This document shows positions 18,473-27,657 of a DNA stretch of 64,000 bases, piece by piece. Each line of letters starts with the position of its first letter. Positions within the stretch are counted from its first letter, which is position 1. The position numbers and the translations under genes were made by a program. Source of the DNA: Paenibacillus sp. JDR-2 (GTDB taxonomy: Bacteria > Bacillota > Bacilli > Paenibacillales > Paenibacillaceae); NCBI RefSeq assembly GCF_000023585.1, contig NC_012914.1:5587501-5651500 (forward strand), given 5' to 3'. Under the pieces are notes generated by a model, which was not told the DNA's origin, did no database searches, and was given only the letters and a program-made list of their open reading frames with translations.

Positions 18473-19738
18473 ATGAGCCAATGGTACTATTCCTTATCCG
18501 TTAGAAGTAAGCTGATGACCTCCATTTATTTTAATTTGGTCCTAGTTGCAATCGCGCTGAACCTGGTAATTTTATTCAGTGGGGGCTCCATCCTGGCCGG
18601 CCTTATCGTAACGGTGGTACTGGCGATTCTCGCTTACCCGACTGTCGGCTTTATAGAGAAGGCGTTAAACTCCTCCTTTGAAGAGATGTCAAACGCGGCG
18701 TTCCGGATCTCCAAAGGCGATTTTACGCAACGAATCGATACGGCAGCAAATGCGTCGCTTGGCGAAGTGGGCCATGCTTTTAACAGCATGGTGGACAAGC
18801 TGCGTGATATTTTGACCGAAACCTCCAATATTACAAGGCATGTATCCGAAACAAGCCGCAATATTTTTGATAAAAACAACCATATTCAGATCGCAATGGA
18901 GCAAGTTGCCGCCTCTTCCAACGAGCTGGCTACGGGCGCTAACGAAATTTCCGAGGATGTTGCGGACATGAGCGAATCCATTGCCGAGATCGAGAAAAAG
19001 GTCGCGAATTATGCCCATGCGACAAAAGAGATGAACGAACGCTCCGAGTTCACCTTGGGTCTCGTAGACAAAGGACGAGGAGCGCTGGAAGCGCAATCCG
19101 AAGGGATGCGCCGCAACGTGGAAGCTACCGAGAAGGTATCCGAGACGATTACCGATCTGGCCCGCAAGGCGCAGGGCATTACGGCAATGACTACGGCAAT
19201 TTCCGATATCGCCGAGCAGACCAACCTGCTCTCGCTTAATGCCTCCATCGAGGCTGCACGCGCCGGAGAACACGGCCGCGGCTTTGCGGTAGTCGCTCAA
19301 GAGGTTCGCAAGCTTGCCGAAGAAGCTACGGTTTCGACGAAAGAAGTATTCAGTCTTGTGAAGAGTATCGATCAAGGCATTAAACAAACGATCAATCATA
19401 TGAAAGTAAATGAAGAAGTCGTTAAAATTCAGACTGAGCGGATCCGCGAATCCGAGATGGTCTTTGCCGAGATCGTTCAAAGCGTTCAATTCATTACGCA
19501 GCAGATTGCGGCATTCGCAAGCGAAAGCGATCAAATGCTGGAGAGCGCACGCAAAATTTCTGACGCCATCCAAAATATTTCCGCAATTACGGAGGAATCC
19601 GCAGCTGGTACCCAGCAGGTATCCGCCTCCATGAACGAGCAGATTTCCTCCGTCCAAGGTGTTGTTCAAGAGACGGAGCGAATGCTCAATATGTCTACCC
19701 AGCTTCAACGTACAATTCAAGTGTTCAAGATGAAATGA
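18473..19738 (+). CDS. Methyl-accepting chemotaxis protein without sensor domain
   Basis: A 421-residue receptor. Two helices at about 16-57 are separated by only a few residues, so there is no periplasmic sensor. They are followed by a HAMP-like segment (about 58-112) and a long coiled-coil signalling domain. The signalling tip is recognisable near residues 245-280 (EQTNLLSLNASIEAARAGEHGRGFAVVA, split here only for reference). Such receptors usually sense cytoplasmic or membrane-state signals through CheA/CheW. It is followed by its own terminator. Confidence 0.92.
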   Translation: MSQWYYSLSVRSKLMTSIYFNLVLVAIALNLVILFSGGSILAGLIVTVVLAILAYPTVGFIEKALNSSFEEMSNAAFRISKGDFTQRIDTAANASLGEVGHAFNSMVDKLRDILTETSNITRHVSETSRNIFDKNNHIQIAMEQVAASSNELATGANEISEDVADMSESIAEIEKKVANYAHATKEMNERSEFTLGLVDKGRGALEAQSEGMRRNVEATEKVSETITDLARKAQGITAMTTAISDIAEQTNLLSLNASIEAARAGEHGRGFAVVAQEVRKLAEEATVSTKEVFSLVKSIDQGIKQTINHMKVNEEVVKIQTERIRESEMVFAEIVQSVQFITQQIAAFASESDQMLESARKISDAIQNISAITEESAAGTQQVSASMNEQISSVQGVVQETERMLNMSTQLQRTIQVFKMK

Positions 19739-19744
19739 GACCGC

Positions 19745-19791
19745 ATAACAAAACAGCCGCATCCGCTTAACGGATGCGGCTGTTTTTGTTA
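19745..19791 (+). terminator. Terminator of the chemotaxis receptor gene
   Basis: CAGCCGCATCCG pairs with CGGATGCGGCTG around CTTAA, followed by TTTTTGTT. Confidence 0.9.
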
Positions 19792-19861
19792 TGCGCATGA
19801 TCTCGCTTTTAACGGGGAAAAATAGCTTCGCGACTACATAAGAAACGGAGGCTATAAACGA

Positions 19862-20665
19862 ATGAAGGGAATGCCGACTCTGTACGGCAGTTACAAACGA
19901 TGGCTTGCTTTGCTGCTTACCATCGTCTTGCTGCTTGCTTCCGTAGAGCAAGCCTATGCTTCTGCACCCGCAAAGCAAAAAAAGAAAAAAACGGCGGATA
20001 TGTCCTGGGTAAAGATGCATAAGCAGTTTCCTAATACGTTTATCCTGAGCGGTCCAAGAAACGCCAAGCGAATAGCCCTTACTTTTGATGATGCGCCTGA
20101 CCCGAGGTTTACTCCTCAAATTCTGGATGTACTCGCCAGCTACGATATTTGCGCGACCTTTTTTGTTGTTGGCTCCCGCGCAGTCAAGCATCCTGCTTTA
20201 GTCCGGCGTATTCATCGCGAAGGGCATACCGTAGGAAATCATTCTTACAATCACGCCGTCCTGTCACAGCTTAATTCCCGGGAATTTCATACCCAGATCT
20301 GGCGAACGGATGCGATCGTAAGCAATATCATCGGGTATCACCCCCGTTTTATACGTCCTCCATACGGAGAAATGCGCCCGGATCAAGTGGCATGGTCGGG
20401 CAAAAGCGGATATACCGTCGTTAATTGGGATGTAGACTCCGTCGATTGGCGCAACAATCCGAACAGCAGCATTGTTTTGCACAATATTAAGAAGACCCTG
20501 CAGCCGGGATCCATCGTCCTGCAGCATGCAGGAGGCGGGTATGGACAGGATCTGTCCGGAACAATCGAGGCTCTGCCAGTTCTAATCACCCAGCTGAGGA
20601 AAAAGGGTTACAAGTTTGTCACGCTTCCTGAACTGCTGAACAAATCCGCCGATAAAATGAAATAA
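19862..20665 (+). CDS. Polysaccharide deacetylase (NodB family), secreted
   Basis: A 267-residue secreted or membrane-tethered deacetylase. The signal helix lies near residues 13-32, followed by a Lys-rich linker. NodB motifs are visible: TFDDAPD (74-80, catalytic and metal Asp), HSYNH (127-131, metal His), RPPYGEMRP (165-173) and the final His in VLQHAGG (222). Members remove acetyl groups from peptidoglycan or chitin oligomers; PdaA/PdaB-type sporulation roles are possible but unproven here. Confidence 0.9.
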   Translation: MKGMPTLYGSYKRWLALLLTIVLLLASVEQAYASAPAKQKKKKTADMSWVKMHKQFPNTFILSGPRNAKRIALTFDDAPDPRFTPQILDVLASYDICATFFVVGSRAVKHPALVRRIHREGHTVGNHSYNHAVLSQLNSREFHTQIWRTDAIVSNIIGYHPRFIRPPYGEMRPDQVAWSGKSGYTVVNWDVDSVDWRNNPNSSIVLHNIKKTLQPGSIVLQHAGGGYGQDLSGTIEALPVLITQLRKKGYKFVTLPELLNKSADKMK

Positions 20666-20689
20666 CCGGCAGCCTCTCGGCTGCCGGTT
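20663..20689. terminator. Bidirectional terminator
   Basis: AACCGGCAGC pairs with GCTGCCGGTT around CTCTCG between two convergent genes. Confidence 0.8.
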
Positions 20690-20695
20690 ACCTTG

Positions 20696-21352
20696 TTACT
20701 TCAGAACGTATACCTTTACGTTTTGAATGCCGAAATTGTTTACCTCTGCAGGCGTGCCCGGCAAATAAATATCGATACGATTGCCTTTAATCGCGCCGCC
20801 AACATCGGACGCAGTCGCAATCATCCCGCCAGTTGGAAGGCCATCGGAGTTATAGCCCGTAATGTAAAGCTTTGTGCCAAGCGGAATAACCTTAGGGTCA
20901 ACCGCAACCGTGCCTACCTTCAGCTTATTGCCGAAGTAGTCCAGGCCTGCCCAGCCGCCGTTCTCGGAAGCATCGCCGCTGTACGCCGTTGCTTGGATTG
21001 ACAGCTGCTTGCTGAACGTATGGATCGTGCCCGCTTTGTCTGTAACGCTTTGGGCTGTAACCGTAGCAGCTTTTGCAGCTGCTGCCTTGGCAGTTGTTGT
21101 AGTCGTTTTTGCTGTTGTAGCCGTTGTTGTTGTCGGGATAACGATCTTAAGACCAGCGTAAATATTCATCGGATCGATTTTTGCATTCGCTTTCATGAGT
21201 TTATCAACCGACACGCTATATTTCTGCGAGAGCTTCCAGAATGTATCGCCCTCAACCGCCGTATGTGATTTACTGGCCGCATGAACCGATCCTGTGGCAA
21301 AAATAAGAGATAAGCCAAGTACCGCCGTTGTCATCATAGAAGCTTTCTTCAT
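20696..21352 (-). CDS. LysM and 3D-domain cell wall protein
   Basis: A 218-residue secreted protein: signal peptide (1-25), one LysM domain near 28-72 for peptidoglycan binding, an Ala/Thr/Lys-rich linker, then a 3D domain (about 115-218) named for its three aspartates, seen in ATAYSGD, AVDPKVIPLG and ATASDVGG...RIDIY. It resembles Bacillus YocH/YuiC and the C-terminus of Rpf-like muralytic enzymes, so lytic activity on peptidoglycan is likely. Confidence 0.9.
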   Translation of the reverse strand: MKKASMMTTAVLGLSLIFATGSVHAASKSHTAVEGDTFWKLSQKYSVSVDKLMKANAKIDPMNIYAGLKIVIPTTTTATTAKTTTTTAKAAAAKAATVTAQSVTDKAGTIHTFSKQLSIQATAYSGDASENGGWAGLDYFGNKLKVGTVAVDPKVIPLGTKLYITGYNSDGLPTGGMIATASDVGGAIKGNRIDIYLPGTPAEVNNFGIQNVKVYVLK

Positions 21353-21408
21353 TTGTGTTGTCCCCCTGGTTTCTGCGTATTTAAGTACGGATGCCTTGCT
21401 TATGTGAA

Positions 21409-21444
21409 GAAAAGAAAAGCGTCAGGCGGAACCGCCTGACGCTT
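21409..21444 (-). terminator. Terminator of the CAP-domain gene
   Basis: AAGCGTCAGGCGG pairs with CCGCCTGACGCTT around AA. The minus-strand T-rich tail (TTCTTTTC) follows. Confidence 0.9.
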
Positions 21445-21486
21445 GGTTCTTCCGGTTTAATTGACTTCAATAACAGTATTGAAGGA

Positions 21487-22326
21487 TTAGCCTGTGAATT
21501 CTTGTACCCACTCGCCATTCACGTAAGCTACGCCGATTTTCGTGTAGTTTGCGTTCAGAATGTTAGCGCGGTGACCGGCACTGTTCATCCAAGCAGTCAT
21601 AACTTCGGTTGGCGATTTTTGACCCATCGCGATGTTCTCGCCAGCATAGTTGTAAGTCACGCCAAACGATTTCATCATGTCAAACGGCGAACCGTAAGTT
21701 GGAGAGTTGTGGTCAAAGTAGTTGTTTTGGTACATGTCTTGCGCTTTTGCCGTAGCCACTTTAGTCAGAAGAGCGTCAGATGTCAAAGCCTTCAGACCGG
21801 CATTAGCGCGCTCTTTGTTAACAAGCGTCACAACTTGGGATGCGAACTCGCTTTGCGATACTGTACCGCTGCCTGTGTTGCTTCCAGTGTTACCAGTACC
21901 CGTGCTTGGTGTTGTTGGCTTAGTAGTGTTGCCTGTGTTGCCAGTACCCGTGCTTGGTGTTGTTGGCTTAGTTGGTGTAGTAGGCTTAGTAGTGTTGCCA
22001 GTTCCTGTGCTTGGTGTTGTTGGCTTAGTAGTGTTGCCAGTTCCTGTGCTTGGTGTTGTCGGCGTTGTTGTGTTGCCAGTACCCGTGCTTGGCTGCGTTA
22101 CTTCCGTAGGCAATTTAATTGTAATGCCGCCGAAAGTGATTTTGCTCAAATCGATACCGTATTGCTGAGCGATTTGATTAATTGTATCCATCGAAACATT
22201 ATTGCAATTCGTGGAGTACGTCTTCACAGCTGGTGCTGCACCTGCAGTTGGAGTCGTTACACCTATGCTGATCAAAGCTGCTGCTGCTAAGCTAGTGACA
22301 CCCACTCGTAATGTTTGCATCTTCAT
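21487..22326 (-). CDS. CAP-domain (SCP/PR1, YkwD-like) secreted protein
   Basis: A 279-residue secreted protein. The signal peptide is followed by a short domain, a tandem PTTPSTGTGNTTK repeat linker (about residues 78-150) and a C-terminal CAP domain of about 120 residues with VNKERANAGL, NYFDHNSP and GENIAMGQ, the family hallmarks. YkwD-type proteins occur widely in spore-formers with unclear biochemical roles. The repeat linker looks like a wall-spanning spacer and is prone to length variation. Confidence 0.9.
   Translation of the reverse strand: MKMQTLRVGVTSLAAAALISIGVTTPTAGAAPAVKTYSTNCNNVSMDTINQIAQQYGIDLSKITFGGITIKLPTEVTQPSTGTGNTTTPTTPSTGTGNTTKPTTPSTGTGNTTKPTTPTKPTTPSTGTGNTGNTTKPTTPSTGTGNTGSNTGSGTVSQSEFASQVVTLVNKERANAGLKALTSDALLTKVATAKAQDMYQNNYFDHNSPTYGSPFDMMKSFGVTYNYAGENIAMGQKSPTEVMTAWMNSAGHRANILNANYTKIGVAYVNGEWVQEFTG
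21888..22095 (-). repeat. Tandem repeats in the CAP-protein linker
   Basis: Five imperfect copies of a unit of about 39 bases encoding PSTGTGNTTKPTT variants. Unit lengths differ by multiples of three. Confidence 0.85.
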
Positions 22327-22715
22327 GAAATCATCCTCCTAAAATTGTATGTGGTATAAAAGTTGTTGGCTTGTTTGCTTGTCAGCTCGTTATTCACTTG
22401 CCCTCCGACGCCACTTATCGTAACATGTGTTTCGAACTTGTTTCATGGCACAAAAACTGGTAAGTTACGCGTTTTCACTGTAAAAACAGGCGGTTGAGCG
22501 TCTTTATGAGAATGTGCTCATTTCTCGCTAAAACCGCAAATTCAGGCGGCTGTTGGCGATTACGCATAGATGTCAGAATATTTCAACTCTAGGAGTATGA
22601 AACATTAGAATCCTTTAAGAAAGCGGTTCCAAAAAGAAGGGTAACAAACGAAAAAACTCCCCAAGAAACCGCCTTTTCGGGCAGTCTCTTGAGGAGTTTC
22701 TTCAATATATAGCGA
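22327..22715. other. Leader region of the CAP gene and terminator of the oxidoreductase gene
   Basis: About 390 bases. The left part is the 5' region of the CAP gene (AGGAGGATGATTTC before its ATG). The right end holds the minus-strand terminator at 22650-22700. The sequence between is structured, but I could not match it to a known riboswitch. Confidence 0.4.
22650..22700 (-). terminator. Terminator of the Gfo/Idh/MocA operon
   Basis: The minus-strand stem AACTCCTCAAGAGACTGCC pairs imperfectly with GGCGGTTTCTTGGGGAGTT around CGAAAA, followed by TTTTT. Confidence 0.85.
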
Positions 22716-23735
22716 TTAGTTTACTTTGATGAATTGACCTGTAGCTTGGGATTCAAATGCGCTCAGGATAACTTGAAGCGATTTGCGTCCTTCTTCGCCC
22801 GGGATAGCCGGTACAGTGTCGTTAACGATCGAATCGATGAATGCATCTACTACGCCGCTGGACAGCTGTTTCGTGTTTGTGGAGATTTCGCCGACTTTAT
22901 GCTTTTCAACGGAACCGTCGCGAAGCTCAACGATAACTTGATCTTCAGGATGAGTGCCGATCTTCATAACGCCTTTTTCGCACCACAGAACCGTGCTGTT
23001 GTCTTCGCCTTTGTAGTACGTCCAGCTTGCAACCAGGGAACCGATAGCGCCGCTTTGCATGCGTACAACAACGTTTGCGTTGTCGTCTACATCGCCAGCT
23101 TTGTCGATTGTACCGATAAATGCGGCAACTTCGGATACTTCATCGTTAAGCAGGTAACGGATTAGGTCGGATTTGTGCACGCCCAGGTCACCCATTGCGC
23201 CCATAATAGCTTCAGGCTTGCGGAAGAACCAGCTTCCCGCACCGTCGATGCTCCAGCCGTCCGGACCAGGATGGCCAAACGATGTACGGAAAGTCAGAAC
23301 GCGGCCAAGAACGCCGGATTCAAGAATTTGTTTAGCTTTTACGTGTGGAGGCATCAGACGTTGGTTATGTCCCACCATCAGCTTCACGCCGTTTTTCGCT
23401 GCAGCTTCGACCATTGCAGCTGCTTCTTCGTCCGTTACAGCCATTGGCTTCTCAACCAGGACATGCGCGCCAGCGTTAGCTGCCGCAATCGACATGGAAG
23501 CATGCAGGTAGTTAGGGGTACATACGCTTACCGCATCCGGCTTTACTTCAGCCAGCATAGTCTCATAATCGGCATAAGCCTTGCCGCCATGTTTAGCAGC
23601 ATATTCTTCCGCACGCTCGATTACCGGATCAACGAATGCAACCAGTTCAACATTCTCATTGCCTACATATTCAGGAATATGACGGTGTTTGGAGATGGAA
23701 CCGCAACCGATTACTGCTACTCTTACTTTGTTCAT
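22716..23735 (-). CDS. Gfo/Idh/MocA-family oxidoreductase
   Basis: A 339-residue NAD(P)-dependent sugar or cyclitol dehydrogenase. The Rossmann motif VIGCGSISKHRH lies at residues 8-19, the conserved EKP (VEKPMA) near 94, and the C-terminal alpha/beta domain follows with GDLGVHKSD. It lies 38 bases behind a sugar isomerase/epimerase gene on the same strand, a common pairing in inositol- or glycoside-like catabolism. Substrate unknown. Confidence 0.92.
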   Translation of the reverse strand: MNKVRVAVIGCGSISKHRHIPEYVGNENVELVAFVDPVIERAEEYAAKHGGKAYADYETMLAEVKPDAVSVCTPNYLHASMSIAAANAGAHVLVEKPMAVTDEEAAAMVEAAAKNGVKLMVGHNQRLMPPHVKAKQILESGVLGRVLTFRTSFGHPGPDGWSIDGAGSWFFRKPEAIMGAMGDLGVHKSDLIRYLLNDEVSEVAAFIGTIDKAGDVDDNANVVVRMQSGAIGSLVASWTYYKGEDNSTVLWCEKGVMKIGTHPEDQVIVELRDGSVEKHKVGEISTNTKQLSSGVVDAFIDSIVNDTVPAIPGEEGRKSLQVILSAFESQATGQFIKVN

Positions 23736-23773
23736 TATTTTCCCCTGCCTCTTCTATAATCAAAAGTCCAATA

Positions 23774-24544
23774 TTATTGGTTCAAATAGTTCGTTTTCAG
23801 CCAGTTGATGCTTTCTTCAACCGATTGAAGCGGCGGATTCGCGCAGCGGTCCTGCTCAACGATCAGCCATTTTACGTTTGCTTGCTCGGATTGCTTGATA
23901 AGCGGCAGCAGATCCAGATCGCCGCGGCCAAGTTCAACCGTGTCGATTTCAGCTTTTTCCGTATTTTTAACGAAGTCTTTCAAGTGAACAAGCGGCAGTC
24001 TGCCGGCATATTTCGAGATGTATTCAAGCACATCGCGGCCTGCGTATTGCACCCAGCCAAGATCCATCTCGACTTGCAGGAGGTCAGCGCCTACTGTTTC
24101 GTACAGCTTGTCGAACACAACTTGTCCATCGATCTCAACTTCGAATTCGAACTCATGGTTATGGTAGCAGAAAACAATGCCTGCTTCTTGGAATCGCTTA
24201 CCGTATTCCGCGAAGTCTACAATATGCTTTTTCCAAGCCTCTGCGTCACGGACTTCAACGGGAAGCCATGGGCAGATCGCATATTTCGCACCGATTGTAG
24301 TCAAATAAGCAATTTCCTCATCGATTTTTGTTTCAAGATTCACAAGAGGAACGTGATTGCCGATTGCAACCAGATTAAGCTCATCTAGCAGCGCTTTCAT
24401 TTGTTCGGCAGGAATATCTCCGTATCCGGCAAATTCAACACCTTCATAACCCATTGCCGCTACTTTGCGCAATGTACCTTCAAAATCTTGAGCTGTTTCT
24501 TCACGAAGCGTATACATTTGTAAACCGATACCCGGACGTGTCAC
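23774..24544 (-). CDS. Sugar phosphate isomerase/epimerase (xylose isomerase-like TIM barrel)
   Basis: A 256-residue TIM-barrel enzyme of the AP endonuclease 2 family. Metal ligands are suggested by FCYHNHEFEFE, VEMDLGWVQYAG and LVHLKD. The GTG at 24544 has AAAGGAG nine bases upstream and the family N-terminus (IGLQMYTLREE) follows directly; the frame remains open back to 24565. It probably acts in the same pathway as the downstream oxidoreductase. Confidence 0.88.
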   Translation of the reverse strand: MTRPGIGLQMYTLREETAQDFEGTLRKVAAMGYEGVEFAGYGDIPAEQMKALLDELNLVAIGNHVPLVNLETKIDEEIAYLTTIGAKYAICPWLPVEVRDAEAWKKHIVDFAEYGKRFQEAGIVFCYHNHEFEFEVEIDGQVVFDKLYETVGADLLQVEMDLGWVQYAGRDVLEYISKYAGRLPLVHLKDFVKNTEKAEIDTVELGRGDLDLLPLIKQSEQANVKWLIVEQDRCANPPLQSVEESINWLKTNYLNQ

Positions 24545-24965
24545 TGACAAGCACTCCTTTATCATTCAATTCCTTGTAGCTGTAAATTTTATTCTTAAAG
24601 TCTTACGATTCTCATTATACGGGTTGCCGGAAACAAAAAAACAGTTGTCTTATTACTATTTTCTTATGCGATTTTGCCATTTCTTCCGTTTGATGTGCTT
24701 AATTTGTTCTCTATTGCGCCTGCGCGGCCGCAGATTCCTTGAATTGTAAAGAAATCATAACCATTTTTTAAGATTATCTTAATCTTTGTCGCTTAGAATA
24801 AGATCATTAGTAAACTTCTATCGAAGATAAACGTCCCGTCTATAGTCCATATTTATCGCCAAAGCAGTAAAAAAGTAAGCTAATTAATATTCGGGCGAAA
24901 CCTTCTGCAGGTTTTATCCGTATATGTTATATCAAAGTCTATTAATGGAATGGAGGCATTCCCCT
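24545..24965. other. Intergenic region without recognised gene
   Basis: About 420 AT-rich bases between divergent genes. No RNA gene or riboswitch is recognised. The ribosome binding site ATGGAGG of the following small gene is at its right end. Confidence 0.4.
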
Positions 24966-25193
24966 ATGAAAACAATGATTCTGTTTAATAACCGCACAAT
25001 TCCCGTTTATTTAACCGATACGAATAAAAAAGCAATTGAGAAATTGTCTGATGTCCTAAACCGCAAGGTTACAACGGGTAAAAATGCCTTGAAAAACTGT
25101 ATCAGATCGCTGATCAGCGTTGAAATCGTCGGCAGTGAAGCTACGCTCCACTCGCTGTATGAGAAAGATACTTTAACGATCTCATTGTATTAA
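24966..25193 (+). CDS. Hypothetical small protein
   Basis: 75 residues (MKTMILFNNRTIPVYLTD...), soluble, ending in strand-like TLHSLYEKDTLTISLY. I do not recognise it. The ATG at 24966 has GGAGG nine bases upstream. Before the IS insertion, its transcript would have ended at the hairpin now duplicated at 25286-25305 and 26861-26880. Confidence 0.55.
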   Translation: MKTMILFNNRTIPVYLTDTNKKAIEKLSDVLNRKVTTGKNALKNCIRSLISVEIVGSEATLHSLYEKDTLTISLY

Positions 25194-25285
25194 ACCTACT
25201 GAGGAAACATTACAATAGCATGTCCCAAAGCCGGCTGTTATCATACGATGCAGCTCGCTTTTGTTGTTTTTCATACGCAGCAAAA

Positions 25286-25305
25286 AGAAGCCCTGCCGGG
25301 CTTCT
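25286..25305. repeat. Left target-site duplication of the IS element (terminator hairpin)
   Basis: AGAAGCCCTGCCGGGCTTCT, identical to 26861-26880. The 20 bases form a complete 8-bp stem with a TGCC loop, i.e. an intrinsic terminator stem. Confidence 0.9.
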
Positions 25306-25414
25306 CAGGCTGTCGAGAAAGTCTCGACAGCCTTCTTTATGTTCAAATAATTCAATACGACACCGCGTTAATATAGTATAATATTAGTATCTAATAGAAA
25401 CGGATGGTGTCGTT

Positions 25415-25987
25415 ATGTTGCGTTCTAATCGAGACAAACAACAAAACTACGAGCTGGTTTCCATTGAAGACTTGGTGCCTGCTGACCATATGCTTCGCAA
25501 GATCGATAAGTACATTGATTTTTCTTTCATTGATGAGAAAGTACGTCACCTCTACTGCCAAGATAATGGTCGTCCAGCCATTGATCCACTTGTACTTTTC
25601 AAAATGATTTTTCTCGGTTACTTCTATGGCATTCGTTCGGAGCGCCAACTGGAACGCGAAGTTCAAACCAACCTCGCTTACCGTTGGTTTCTTGGACTCG
25701 GTCTGTCAGACCGTGTTCCAGATCACACAACGATTAGCTGGAATCGTAGAACACGATTCAAAGATACTTCTGTTTTCCAAGATATTTTCGATGAAATCGT
25801 GCTGCAAGCGATCTCACATCGGATGATTGGCGGACGTGTGCTTATTTCTGACTCTACCCATGTAAAAGCTAATGCCAATAAACATAAATACACAAGAGAA
25901 CAAGTACAGCAAAACACACGAGATTATGTGAATGAGCTCAATGCAGCTGTTGAAGCAGAACGTAAAGAGCAAGGAAAAAAGCGCTAA
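25415..25987 (+). pseudogene. IS1182-family transposase, N-terminal part (frame-split)
   Basis: 190 residues: the N-terminal DUF772-type domain (NYELVSIEDLVPADHMLRKID, FRIDPLVLFKM-like segment, GIRSERQLEREVQTNLAYRWF, PDHTTISWNR), and the start of the catalytic core (LISDSTHVKANANKHK, first Asp). The frame stops at 25987. The remaining part continues in the -1 frame from 25975 on (KALKPRKEVNEDKEV). The shift coincides exactly with the heptamer A AAA AAG at 25975-25981 in the zero frame, so it could be programmed -1 frameshifting rather than decay. Confidence 0.85.
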
Positions 25988-26001
25988 AACCACGGAAGGA
26001 G

Positions 26002-26766
26002 GTGAATGAAGACAAAGAGGTAAAAGTTAGTACGACTGATCCTGACAGCGGTTATATGTACCGAGAAGGCAAGCCAGAAGGTTTCTTTTACTTGGATCAC
26101 CGTACAGTTGATATGAAGTACAACCTTGTTACCGATGTCTTCGTCACCGCCGGTAACGTCCATGATTCTGTTCCTTATCTTTTTCGTCTGGACCGCCAAC
26201 GTCAGCGTTTTGGATTTAAAGTAGAAGCTGTTGCATTAGACTCTGGCTATTTAACAACACCGATTTGCAAAGGATTAGAAGATCGTAAAATCTTTGGCGT
26301 GATTGCCCATCGCCGATTTCATCCAACGCAAGGCTTACAACCAAAATGGAAGTTTACTTATGATGCAGAACGGAATCTGTATGTGTGTCCGCAGCAACAA
26401 GAACTGACTTACCGGACGACAGATCGGCATGGCTACCGACACTACGCGTCTGATCCAAAGCAATGCGCAGCATGCCCAATACTGCAGCAATGCACGCGTT
26501 CCGCTAACAAACAGAAAATGGTTACCCGACATATTTGGGAGGACAGTAAAGAAAACGTGAGGATGAACCGACTAAGCAAGTCGGGCAAAAAGCTTTACCG
26601 TAAACGAAAAGAAACCATAGAGCGAAGCTTCGCGGATGCCAAACAGCTCCACGGGTTTCGCTATTGCCGTTTGCGGGGGTTAAGCAACGTGATGGAACAA
26701 GCGTTGATGACCGCTGCGGTGCAGAACATGAAAAAGATCGCCCTCCACCTGGAAAGGAGGGCGTAA
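26002..26766 (+). pseudogene. IS1182-family transposase, C-terminal part (frame-split)
   Basis: 254 residues continuing the DDE core: TDPDSGYMYREGKPEGFFYLDH, DVFVTAGNVHDSVPY, the second acidic region VALDSGYLT, a Cys-rich insert (CAACPILQQC) and the final Glu in KRKETIERSFADAKQLHGFRYCRLRGL. The GTG at 26002 is only the first possible start in this frame; AAGGAGG overlaps it, so independent initiation is unlikely to be efficient. It joins the 25415-25987 frame if one -1 shift is allowed. Confidence 0.85.
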
Positions 26767-26860
26767 GAGGGGTAGCCTCTTGCGTCGCTTCGTTCTACTC
26801 ACAGAAAACAAAAAGAGAAACCCCACGTTTTAAGAAAACGTGGGGTTTCTCTACAATCTG

Positions 26861-26880
26861 AGAAGCCCTGCCGGGCTTCT
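26861..26880. repeat. Right target-site duplication of the IS element
   Basis: Exact copy of 25286-25305, followed by eight T (terminator T-tract for plus-strand transcripts). Confidence 0.9.
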
Positions 26881-26891
26881 TTTTTTTGCTT

Positions 26892-27581
26892 TTACTTTGT
26901 TGTCGTCTGCTGGTCAGCCTGTTGCTGTCCGTTCTGCGCTCCGCCGCCATTCTGGAATTGACCGCCGCGTCCGCCGCCGCCGAATCCTCCGCCGCCAAAA
27001 CCGCCCAGACGAATGGATTCTGCTTCCTGCGTATCATCCTTCAATTGTACCGTAATAATATCATCGGCCTTCAGATCAGCCAGCGTCTTGTCTGTTTCCG
27101 TCATTTTCCCATCAGCGAAGGAGGCCGACACAATCTTGGTTGCATCCGTTACCGTAATATCCATTGTCTCGTCGGAGAACATATTCTCCATATTGCGCTG
27201 GCGTCCGCCGCCGGAGTTCTGCCCATCGCCTGCTTGAGGCGCGGAGCCAGCATCGCCCTGAGGATCTCCAGACGGAGGGTTGCCGTTTGGCGCATCTCCT
27301 TGTGCTGCATCGCCCTGAGGAGGATTGCCCGCTTGGCCTCCTTCCGGTCTTTGGAATGAGGATTTATAAATGGTGATAGTCTGGCCATTAATCGATTTGA
27401 TTTTGCCGATTGTGCCCATCATGGCTCTGCCTTGGAAGTCGCCTTGCTGCCCCTGGTTTTGCTGCTGAGCTTGTCCGGTTGTTCCATTCGCAGCAGTACC
27501 CGATTCATCCGACTTAGAACCGCAGCCCGCCAAAGCAACCGAGATTGCGACGGCGCTTAGTACAATTTTCCAGTTATTCAT
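26892..27581 (-). CDS. Low-complexity lipoprotein
   Basis: A 229-residue lipoprotein. The signal ends in ISVALAGC (lipobox Cys near residue 20). The remainder is Gln/Gly/Asn/Pro-rich with a more ordered central part (MGTIGKIKSINGQTITIY... MDITVTDATKIVSASF... DLKADDIITVQL) typical of small beta-barrel domains found in metal-related or DUF5666-like lipoproteins. The ATG at 27581 has AGGGGAA ten bases upstream. Function unknown. Its original terminator lies at the IS right flank; the IS insertion moved its T-tract 1.6 kb away. Confidence 0.7.
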   Translation of the reverse strand: MNNWKIVLSAVAISVALAGCGSKSDESGTAANGTTGQAQQQNQGQQGDFQGRAMMGTIGKIKSINGQTITIYKSSFQRPEGGQAGNPPQGDAAQGDAPNGNPPSGDPQGDAGSAPQAGDGQNSGGGRQRNMENMFSDETMDITVTDATKIVSASFADGKMTETDKTLADLKADDIITVQLKDDTQEAESIRLGGFGGGGFGGGGRGGQFQNGGGAQNGQQQADQQTTTK

Positions 27582-27657
27582 CTCTCGTATTCCCCTTTTA
27601 TGGCCTTTTGTTTGCATTGTAGCAGACCAATATGAACGAGAAATGAACATGCCTCTT

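Larger units (their letters stand above)
25306..26860 (+). mobile_element. IS1182-family insertion sequence (1,555 bp)
   Basis: The ends carry an imperfect inverted repeat (CAGGCTGTCGAGAAAG on the left, CAGATTGTAGAGAAAC read inward on the right). The element is bounded by an exact 20-bp duplication. Subterminal hairpins lie at both ends: 25308-25332 (GGCTGTCGAGA stem, then TTCTTT) and 26814-26852 (18-bp stem). The single transposase gene is split into two frames. The family assignment rests on the transposase sequence and on palindromic target preference, as known for IS1182 members. Confidence 0.9.

Noticed and set aside
22327..22650. A ydaO (c-di-AMP) riboswitch before the CAP-domain gene
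   Set aside because: Such leaders are common before wall hydrolases, but the conserved blocks are not found here.
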